This document shows, one piece after another, positions 16,395 to 25,556 of a stretch of 64,000 nt of DNA. The stretch covers positions 31,236,536 through 31,300,535 of the forward strand of contig OY759273.1 in NCBI GenBank assembly GCA_963662155.1, written 5' to 3'. Every line of letters starts with the position of its first letter. Position 1 is the stretch's first letter. The notes under the pieces are model-generated. The model was not told the DNA's origin. It did not search any database and worked only from the letters and a program-made list of their open reading frames with translations. Position numbers and translations under genes: made by a program. The stretch is from Lamellibrachia columna. Lineage: Eukaryota; Annelida; Polychaeta; Sabellida; Siboglinidae.

Positions 16395-16761
16395 CGTATT
16401 AGAGAATTATAGTCTCATCTGACCACACGGCTTTACACGAAGTCTTAACGAGTGGTGACGGTGTTGCATGCACCAGGCAAGCTGCTTCTTTGCCATTACT
16501 GGTGTCAACCGTGTCATCGTTCTAAACTGCTGATTAAAGTGTCGTCTGATAGTTGATGCGCCAATGATAGTACCTCTTTGTGCCTGCAATTGACCGCGTA
16601 TCTTCTTGCTGGTAGTTGAAGGCGTCATTGTGCACAATCGAAAGATGAATAGGTCTGTAGGCACCGATGTCTATCGCTAGGGCACCTGTCGCTGCGTCAG
16701 CATTCCGGTTTCGTGATAAGGTTTCAGAACAAAACAAACAGTCGTTTTCTATAGGCTGCAA
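16395..16761 (-). pseudogene. Tc1/mariner-type transposase fragment
   Basis: The minus strand encodes IRGQLQAQRGTIIGASTIRRH and then LTPVMAKKQLAWCMQHRH, the order of the second DNA-binding helix region and linker of Tc1-like transposases. In a shifted frame near 16410-16435 there is KAVWSDET, the segment around the first catalytic Asp of the DDE triad. The rest of the catalytic domain and the terminal inverted repeats are missing. It is a decayed relic with at least one frameshift. Confidence 0.75.
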
Positions 16762-17551
16762 ACGGTGCTCATATTAGTTACTACGCTCATAATACCCAAT
16801 GTCATCCTACTTCCAAAGTAGACCGGGCGGTCAATTTTTTTAATGATATTTGGCAAAGTTCTAATGCCGAGCCTGTAATCCCATAAAAATGTCACTTAGA
16901 TATAAGAATTTCGAGGTCAAGTGTGTCGAGCACTTTTAACAAATCGAGGTATGTATTTATTGGTGTGATACATCTGTCAAATTATGTCGATGAGTTCGAG
17001 CGCAACAAGTTGAGTGGAATGTTTTCTCTAAGGCTAATTGTAGTACATAAGCCTATTAATATTGCGTTTTCTGTACTAGTTAGTTCAGCTTAGGCCAGCG
17101 TAGACTCTGCATTTGTAAAGAAACAATTAAAACGATTTGCAACGATATTTTTATTACGGTTATACAATGTCGTTTATTATTGTCAGTAAAAAAAATATCC
17201 GGTAATTCTAATCTATTTGGAGTCCGATTAGTAAGTTATTTGATAGCGCACCGTGTTTTTATATCATTGTTACTGTTTTCAAAACAATTACGATAATTGT
17301 GTTGGCATTGCAAATGCTAACACTTCGGAATTATTTGAAAAGTGGTTAAGTTAGTTTTACGATTTCTGTATTGGTCTGAATATGGAGGTGTTTGCCTAAT
17401 TTCAAATATACTTCATTTCTAAAAGCAATTTGCCGGAAAATAATCTTTGCGATCCACTGAGACCGGCTGTCTTTATGCTTATTGGCTGCGTTCTGGCAAA
17501 TGTTTTTATTTGTATATATTTTGTTTTGAGTATTGTTGAGATTGTAATTAA
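16762..17551. other. No gene recognised
   Basis: AT-rich DNA without coding signal or obvious repeat. Confidence 0.5.
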
Positions 17552-17632
17552 GATCATCCCCGCTAGCCAGGGGTAATTAGGATCATCTCGCTAGCCAGGG
17601 GTAATTAGGATCACCCTCGCTAGCCATGGGTG
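17552..17632. repeat. Three-copy ~28-30 bp minisatellite
   Basis: Three adjacent copies of a unit containing GATCATC followed by CGCTAGCCAGGGGTAATTAG, with small differences. The following plus-strand ORFs (17666-17973) have no recognisable domain. Confidence 0.75.
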
Positions 17633-18398
17633 GTAGTAGTACAGTAGCCCTGGCAGATCAACCTGTTGAAACGAGGAATTGTTAGTTTATCCCACGCCAT
17701 GTGTGGACATACGCTGAATCAATTGTACTTAGTCCACTTGTTGTCTTGGTCGACGTATTTCTGGGAACTAGATGCACCCGCGCTCAAACTTCAGAGCGTT
17801 TCCAAGAAATTCCCACCATTACCCGTCGGACCAGGGAGACAGGTCTACTACCACTTAAAGTTAAAGCTTCTTCCTCAAATGGTTCAGCCCATCGCGAATC
17901 CAATTCATATATGTCCAGAGGTGTAGTGTGTTTACGTAATGTGCGCAGACTTAATGTGTATCCGTTATCTTAAAAAAATCAGTATCTGAATTATTTGATA
18001 ACCATATTCTTGTAAGCGATCTGCGCTGAATTCATAATCGCTTTTTCCTAGCTTTTATAATGTTATGTTGATATAATGTATGCTCGCACAAATACTTTTA
18101 GGTTATTTAAATTATGGTCAACCTAATAGGACGAGTGTTAAGTTACTTCAGGTTGAGTTACTTCAGGTTCATCATCAATATCGGCAGTACTATTGTTCTG
18201 AGCATTTAACATATAGCACAATATATATTTAATATAAACTACTCATGTTACAGGAGTGTACTATAATATAAAATACGATATCAAATACATTCTGCGGAGC
18301 ATAAGAAAGTGGAAAACAAGTTATTGACCTTTATTTTGTACATATATGACAGAAGTGTTTATTTGTATATTTACTAACACATACAAAATGATACATCG

Positions 18399-18599
18399 CT
18401 ACTGGGCCGACAACGACGTATCATCCAGCATTGATAGTACAGTGCGCAGCTCATCCTCAGGTTTTACACCGTCACTTTCATCATCACTGACGTCCGAGTA
18501 GCGATCGAAAATACTCCCGCTGTCAGTGTGCGTTTCGCCTCCGGCTCGGTCGCTAAGTTCGCCAACATCATCTTTGTTTAGATCGTCAATATCCGACAA
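18399..18599 (-). other. Small acidic ORF (66 aa), function unknown
   Basis: Encodes an Asp/Ser/Glu-rich peptide (for example DRYSDVSDDESDGVKPEDE). It lies 485 bp outside the left end of the Maverick. Upstream on the minus strand the frame stays acidic for a little further. Acidic N-terminal stretches of this type occur in some DNA-transposon proteins such as piggyBac. No catalytic part follows, so this is only a suggestion. It may equally be a chance ORF. Confidence 0.25.
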
Positions 18600-19083
18600 A
18601 GATTCGTCGCTAAAACTATCAAATCATCTGTCCAAAACATACGCCGTTAAATAGCCAGTTAAACAATTCCGTCCGCCATTGCAGCCATCATAGATTTTGT
18701 TCATCCATCATTAAAAACCGCGAAAATCTCCGTAAAATGATACTGAGCGATAATCTACGATTACGGCTACTGAATAGCAAATTCATTTTTCATGACAACG
18801 GTATACAACAAGTGGCTCCACGTAGAGGATAATTATGAGTAAAAGCGATTTAAATGGTTAACTTAGCCAATGCCAAAATTCAGCCTGTCGTACTGTAATG
18901 GTTAAGCATTCTATCAGATACGTTTCAGAAGTGGCAATGTAAAAATTATTCGACATATAAAACGAAAAGGAAAACAATTGCAGCAAGGAGTAAAACGCTA
19001 CTTGCTGTAACAACTCGTTAAGTTGTGATCTGTACACACCATTATAAATACCATCGTGTAGATGAACAATATTGGAGAGTGTG

Positions 19084-19412
19084 TTACTACCGGTAATGTA
19101 ATAATCGACCGGCAATGTAATAATCGACCGGTAATGTAATAAATCGACGGTAATGTAATAAATCGACGGTAATGTAATAAATCGACCTGTAATGTAATAA
19201 ATCGACGGTAATGTAATAAATCGACGGTAATGTAATAATCGACGGGTAATGTAATAAATCGACCGGTAATGTAATAATCGACCAGTAATGTAATAAATCG
19301 ACCGGTAATGTAATAATCGACAAGTAATGTAATAAATCGACCGGTAATGTAATAAATCGACAGGTAATGTAATAATCGACCGGTAATGTAATAAGTAGAC
19401 CAGTAATGTAAG
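19084..19412. repeat. Left terminal satellite array (GGTAATGTAATAAATCGACC)n
   Basis: About 17 tandem units of 19-20 bp; the length alternates by one A. The same unit, in inverse orientation and only about three copies, forms the right end of the element at 39508-39570. This marks it as the outermost part of the inverted arms. Minus-strand frames through it give Leu-His-Tyr-Arg-Ser-Ile repeats and are not genes. Confidence 0.93.
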
Positions 19413-20560
19413 AAAACTGATGATGATAATCATTATGATGATGATAATGATGATGATGTTAGTAATGATGTTGTTGAAGGTGATGATGAGGGTGATAAAC
19501 GATTATGATGATGACGACAATTAAGGGGTCATCTTAGTGACGATTATAATGATTATGATGATGATGATGACGATGATGATAATAATAATAATGATGATAA
19601 CGACGGTGATGATGAGGGTAATAAATGGTTATGATGATGATGAGGAAGAAGATGAAGACAATTAAGCGTTGTAGTGATGATGATGATGACGAAGATGATG
19701 ACAATGAGGGTGATCATTATTACGATTATGAGGACGAAGACAATGACATCCTCAATCCTCAAACAATTAAGGGGTTATCTCAAATTTTTTTTTTAAATTA
19801 AGGGATTTTATCATAAATAATTAAAGGATAATTTAAAAAGGCTTCATTAAGGGGTAATTTAATAATAAACTAACTGATCATCTGAAAACTTTACGGGGCC
19901 ATCTCATAAAATCAAGTGGTCGTCTCGGAAAATGTTAAATTAATTAAGGGGTCATCTCATTAAATGAATGTGTCTTCTCAAAAATGTTAAAGGATCGTCA
20001 CAAAATATGTAAAAACGATCGCCTCAACAAATTAAGGGATCATCTAAAAAATTAAGTTTGTCTTCTCAAGAAAGTTAAGGGATCATATTAAAAAGTGTAA
20101 ATAGTCATTACAAATGAACCAGCTGATCGTTTCAATAAGTTAAGGGATCATTTCATAAAATACTGGGATCTTTCCAAGCGGTCAATTCATATAATTAAGG
20201 GAAATATAAACATGTAAGGATTCATAACAAAACACAAACTTAGGGAGTCATAAAAATTATAGCATCACATCGAAAATATAAGGGTTTATCTCAAATAAAT
20301 TAAATGGATAAAAAAGGAATAATTTAAAAAAATGTAACGGTCATTTAACAAAGTAACTAGCTCATCATCTGAAGTTAAGTGGGCTATCAAGACTTTAAGT
20401 AGTCATCTAAAAATGTAATAAGGGGGTCATCTAAAAAAATCAGCCTCTTATTTTAAGTTTTGAGGTGATTTAAAGATACCCTTTAGTTTTGGAGATTACT
20501 TCTTAATGTCGAAAATTTCAAATGTACCTCTTAATGTTTTATTTTGCTTGATTATCCCTT
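19413..20560. repeat. Left outer arm: GAT-rich tract and degenerate GGGGTCATCT repeat
   Basis: 19413-19760 is GATGAT-rich with interspersed unique words such as AGGGTGATAAACG and TTAAGGGGTCATCTTAGTG. The reverse complement of 39190-39505 shows the same words in the same order, so the two are true inverted repeats and not just simple sequence. 19760-20560 consists of degenerate units built on AATTAAGGGGTCATCTCA, which recur inverted at 37960-39110. Confidence 0.85.
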
Positions 20561-20799
20561 AAATGGAAATAAAAGGCAATGAATACAAACTAACCGTTTG
20601 CAACTACAATCAATAATATCACGCCAGTGGTTTATTAGGAAAAGCTTGTTGAACGCACAGCATGTTGAACACACATCATATTTCATGGGTCGCGCCATTG
20701 CTGTCGATAAACCTACGTAGCGAGTTCCTGCTTATTTGTACAACTTATTTTCCACACTTCCGACAGGTGGCACTTGTTCTTTTTAATAAATATTAACAT

Positions 20800-21245
20800 T
20801 TTTGAAATGCTTTTTTATTCTATGAGATGACCCCTTAATGTTTTGAGATGACCCCTTACTGTGCTGATACTGTTTTTATTACATTATCAGTCGATATATT
20901 ACAGCACAGGTCGATTATTACATTAACGGTCGATTTATTACATTACCGGTCGATTGTTACAAGTAGTAATGTAATATTCGACTGGTAATGTAATAATTTA
21001 CCGGTAATGTGATAAATCTACCGATAATGTAATAATCGATCGGTAATGTCATAATTGACCGGTAATGTAATAATGATGATGATGATTATGACGATGAAGA
21101 TGATTATGATGACGATGATAATGACGATGATAAATGGTAATGATGATGATGAGTAGGAGTAGAAAGATGAAGATAATTAAGGGTTTATCTTAGTGATTAT
21201 GATTATGATGTTGATAATTATTACGATGATGAAGACAACTATGTC
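20800..21245. repeat. Second, head-to-head set of terminal satellite units inside the left arm
   Basis: At 20880-20955 the terminal satellite appears in inverse orientation, and from about 20960 to 21065 in direct orientation, followed again by a GAT tract (21065-21240). The junction looks like two element ends abutting. Either a shorter nested or non-autonomous copy (about 19,084-20,955) lies against the autonomous copy, or the arm was rearranged during replication. Confidence 0.7.
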
Positions 21246-21932
21246 ATCCTCATCAGCCTCATCGTCCTGTTCCTCCACCTCCTCCTCGACATCCTCATGT
21301 TTACCCTTATCATGGCTAGTCATGCTGTTTTTTGCCCACTTCAGGGGGTGATTTCGGGGACAATCCATCACCCCAGACCTGACAGCAACTAATGTTTGAA
21401 CAAAATACATGTTACCATTCGAACTAAAGAGCTAGAGGCGCCACTATGCGGACAAACATTGTGATGGATCCGTCAATTTGCGTGACGCGTTGCGCCATCT
21501 AACTCAAGTGAGATTGAAAATCACATATCCTACAGCTATCGAAAAAAGAGTATTGTGGCAAGACGTGTTTATATACCACGCTGTTGACGGATGCAATAGC
21601 GGTTGCCTATATATCGCTTAATAACGTGCAAATGAAAATATAATTTATCTTAACAATGTGAACAAAATAATGACAAATTAACAAGACACGTTGCTCCACC
21701 TTACTCACGTTCTAATGAAAATCTCCCCCCTCTCTCTCTCTCTTTCCGTCTCACTTTCTCTCTTTCCTACATCGATGTCGTGAATATATGATCGGCATTG
21801 TAGGTTTCGCAAGGGTTTGATTTTCCCTGCCTCCATCTTTATATACTCAGGAGTTCCCACGCTTCCGAGTTGACGTGTTCCCGTTCCCGCGGTCCGTTTC
21901 GGTGCTTCCACGTGCTCCAGCATTTCCACGTC
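21246..21932. other. Left arm, unique part without recognised gene
   Basis: Contains a CT-rich run (about 21726-21765) and small minus-strand ORFs (21177-21410, 21705-21929) with no recognisable domain. No inverted partner was found next to the right inner repeat, so this part of the left arm is not mirrored. Confidence 0.45.
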
Positions 21933-22037
21933 TAAGCGCGGACGTCTGAGTACAACGGCATTTCGCGCGGACGTCTGATTATAACGGCATTAAGCCCGGA
22001 CGTCTGAATACAACGGCAGTAAGCGCGGACGTCAGTA
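21933..22037. repeat. 29-bp tandem array abutting the inner inverted repeat
   Basis: Three full units of 29 bp built around GCGCGGACGTCTGAGTACAA, and a fourth that runs directly into the inner inverted repeat (GCGCGGACGTCAG). The right inner repeat has only the GACGTC core and no array. The array was probably made by repeated copying of the repeat's edge on the left side only. Confidence 0.85.
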
Positions 22038-22223
22038 GTATATGTAAGTTTCTGAGTAAGCCAATCCGGAGGCCATGTGTCTGAACGACTTCCAGTTGCG
22101 CGCGCAGCCAATCAGAGCGCCCCCTGACGGTTGTAGGAACACCACAAACCGTACGCAGCGCCCCCTAGCGACTGTAGGAGTACCGAAAGATAACCAGTAG
22201 CCATCGATAGTGGACATAGGAAC
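22028..22223 (-). repeat. Inner terminal inverted repeat, left copy (196 bp)
   Basis: The reverse complement of this block matches 37690-37885 over 196 bp with 4 mismatches, about 98% identity. Both copies contain two AGGGGGCGCT words in the same orientation, 41 bp apart. A frame runs through both copies as an 'ORF' ending in LAYSETY, but this reflects the repeat and not a gene. The high identity suggests recent insertion or gene-conversion-like copying during replication. Confidence 0.96.
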
Positions 22224-22255
22224 AAAGAATATACACGTTAATAATAATACATGGA

Positions 22256-22290
22256 CCACCCCACCCCACCCCACCCCCACCCCCACCACA
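22256..22290 (-). other. G-quadruplex-capable G-run tract
   Basis: On the minus strand there are five consecutive runs of four or five G, each separated by a single T. This fits the usual G-quadruplex rule with very short loops. It lies 33 bp inside the left inner repeat and has no counterpart at the right end. Confidence 0.75.
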
Positions 22291-23040
<750 letters not shown>

Positions 23041-23289
23041 TCATGGAGCAAGATTGAAGGCCGTCAACAGATTGCGACGAACGTGACGTGGTGTAATCTT
23101 GCGTCCCAAGTTGCATCGTAGTGGAAGCGGCGCCAGCGTGCGTCGACGTCGACGCAGTAACGGAGACAGGTGTGACGGTGTTTTGGGGTAACGTTGCAGT
23201 TCGGTCATTACACCCAACCAGTTCCTGCGATGGTGTAGGAAAGCTGGTCCTAGGGGTGGTGGTAGACGCAGCAGCAACAGATCTTGCAT
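23041..23289 (-). CDS. Small basic protein ORF, function unknown
   Basis: 82 aa, starting 9 bp after the stop of the spliced minus-strand gene, the close packing seen elsewhere in this element. It is rich in Arg, Leu and Pro, including a RRRRR cluster in the middle. No domain recognised. The reading frame may be real or may be a chance ORF in GC-richer viral DNA. Confidence 0.35.
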   Translation of the reverse strand: MQDLLLLRLPPPLGPAFLHHRRNWLGVMTELQRYPKTPSHLSPLLRRRRRTLAPLPLRCNLGRKITPRHVRRNLLTAFNLAP

Positions 23290-23298
23290 AACACTCCC

Positions 23299-24090
<792 letters not shown>

Positions 24091-24156
24091 GATCTATGTG
24101 AATGGCTACGAACGCAATAATGGCGGTTGTGATGACGACACGACCATCTCAGCTGA

Positions 24157-24164
24157 CTTATATA
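24157..24164 (-). promoter_or_regulatory. TATA box of the minus-strand early gene
   Basis: TATATAAG on the minus strand, about 67 bp upstream of the ATG at 24090. It faces away from the NADAR gene, so the 24.1-24.37 kb interval may be a divergent promoter. Confidence 0.55.
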
Positions 24165-24373
24165 GCATGGTAGAAATAAGCCAGACAGCTGACGTAACCC
24201 TCAGAACAATACCACAGTAATCAGAAAAAACTGATAAGCGGCCGGCAACTGTAGCTTACCGACACCGGGCATCCATCACGCAAGGAAAAAGTGGGGGTTA
24301 TGAGTACTGAGACAGCTCGAGAACGGCGTGTATTTAACACAGTAAATGTACATTTTAACGTCATAAAGTCAGT

Positions 24374-24928
24374 ATGAATCGTCCTATACACTTCAGAGGC
24401 GGTAACAGTTATCTATCCAATTTCTATGTGTGCAGGATACATGTGTGGAATAGAGAATTTAACACTGTTGAAAGCGCGTACCAGTGGCGTAAATGCATAC
24501 ATCATGGTGATATGCAGACAGCAGGCAAAATGCTATCCACGCGCACGGGTCTACAGGCGAAATACCTCAGCAAGAGCTTTCGAGAGAAGGTGCATTTACG
24601 TTCAGAATGGAACAAACAGAGATATTCTGTAATGTATGCGTTAGTCGCTGTTAAATATCGCGATCCAACCCTACGTAAACGACTGTTAGACACACGGGAA
24701 GCTGAGTTGAAGGAATGGGTAAAGAGTCGGGAAGGATACTGGAGTGCACTGACCTACAGTGGTCAAGCCGGTCAGAACCTGCTAGGAAAGATACTTATGC
24801 GAGTACGCGAGTTCATTCGAATGCATCAGAATCCCCCCACAGCGAAACGATGGCTAGACGTAACGCGAGTCGATCACAAGACCGGTGGACAAAGTACACC
24901 GCACTACCAGACACCCAGCGCACAATAG
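24374..24928 (+). CDS. NADAR-domain protein (YbiA/RibX fold) carried by the Maverick
   Basis: 184 aa. Residues about 5-140 fit the NADAR family: an N-terminal GGNSYLSNFY, then FNTVESAYQWRK, LLDTREAELKEW, a central YW and the C-terminal SGQAGQNLLGKILMRVRE, equivalent to the GQN-LGK-LM-VR motif of bacterial YbiA. Family members cleave N-glycosidic bonds of riboflavin precursors or remove ADP-ribose from guanine in nucleic acid. The conserved Glu and Trp positions appear kept (TVESAYQ; REGYW). The reading frame is intact, unlike most replication genes here. A basic, low-complexity tail follows. It lies just upstream of the TATA box of the next locus. I infer a role in countering ADP-ribosylation-based host defence or in nucleotide salvage. 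Confidence 0.78.
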   Translation: MNRPIHFRGGNSYLSNFYVCRIHVWNREFNTVESAYQWRKCIHHGDMQTAGKMLSTRTGLQAKYLSKSFREKVHLRSEWNKQRYSVMYALVAVKYRDPTLRKRLLDTREAELKEWVKSREGYWSALTYSGQAGQNLLGKILMRVREFIRMHQNPPTAKRWLDVTRVDHKTGGQSTPHYQTPSAQ

Positions 24929-24988
24929 CAGCATCACGTGCGCGGCCAAGGGTGGTGATAAGAATGCGCGCCACAGCCAGAGGAGGCC

Positions 24989-24996
24989 TATATAAA
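24989..24996 (+). promoter_or_regulatory. TATA box for the exon-ladder locus
   Basis: TATATAAA in a GC-rich surround (GGCCTATATAAACC). The ATG at 25084 is 88 bp downstream, leaving room for a start site near 25020. This argues for the short exon 1 start and against the longer open frame that runs from 24715. Confidence 0.72.
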
Positions 24997-25083
24997 CCAA
25001 GCGTAGAGTTAACGAGTCACACAACCGCTCTCCGATCACCCAGCTCACGTCTACAAGTAGCATCAACAGCATCAACAGAAGAA

Positions 25084-25556
25084 ATGGCCGCCCAACAAAT
25101 CGTCGACAGGGAAATGACTGTCACCCGACTCGAGAAAGAGGTAAGTAACGGAAATTATATATTTACCCCTCCGTTAACTATAGTACAATGTGCCGTGCAA
25201 GAGAAATATATCGTATATCCATCGTGTCAGCAGTGTAACAAACGTGTGATTCCTGAAAACAATGGGTATGTGTGTCCGATTCATCGATGGCAACGTGGTC
25301 CAGTGTACAAGTTCGCTCTGCGTATCCTCCTACAGGACGCCATTGGAAGTGAATGTTGGGCAACGTTATTTATTGAAAAGGCAGTCCAGGTGTTGGGATT
25401 TACGGGTAACGCCTACATGAGCATGAAGTCAGACGCCGAGCGGTATGCGGCACTGGATATGTTGCGGGGGCCCGTGTCATGGTGACCATTAGGAAACGCG
25501 TAGCGGGACAGTATGTCAATTACACCGTGTCAGACCTGGAAGTAGTTACCGTGTAA
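25084..25556 (+). CDS. RPA70-C-like zinc-ribbon/OB protein (intron-1 read-through form)
   Basis: Without splicing at 25140, exon 1 continues to a stop at 25485, giving 133 aa. Residues about 30-125 look like the C-terminal DNA-binding domain of replication protein A large subunit. IVYPSCQQCNKRV and GYVCPIHRW form a CxxC...CxxH zinc ribbon inserted into an OB fold. They are followed by YKFALRILLQDAIG and WATLFIEKAVQVLGF, the usual strand-helix order. The last strands appear in another frame from 25479 (start MVTIRKRVAG, stop at 25556), so one indel probably truncates the fold near 25478. The expected role is single-stranded DNA binding in element replication. The zinc ribbon is visible; the OB assignment is inference. 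Confidence 0.6.

Noticed and set aside
19084..19412. CRISPR-like array
   Set aside because: Units are contiguous with no variable spacers, and the context is eukaryotic with Maverick ends.
18858..19433. A 191-aa membrane-like ORF on the minus strand
   Set aside because: It is a translation of the 19-20 bp terminal satellite with a short unrelated tail.
22032..22289. An 85-aa gene on the minus strand and its 61-aa twin at 37696-37881
   Set aside because: The identical frames exist because both lie in the 196-bp inverted repeat. The shared protein sequence is explained by DNA identity, and there is no domain.
24715..25083. Long N-terminal extension of the RPA-like ORF (start at 24715)
   Set aside because: It overlaps the NADAR gene out of frame, has no domain, and the TATA box at 24989 lies inside it. 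The ATG at 25084 fits the promoter.
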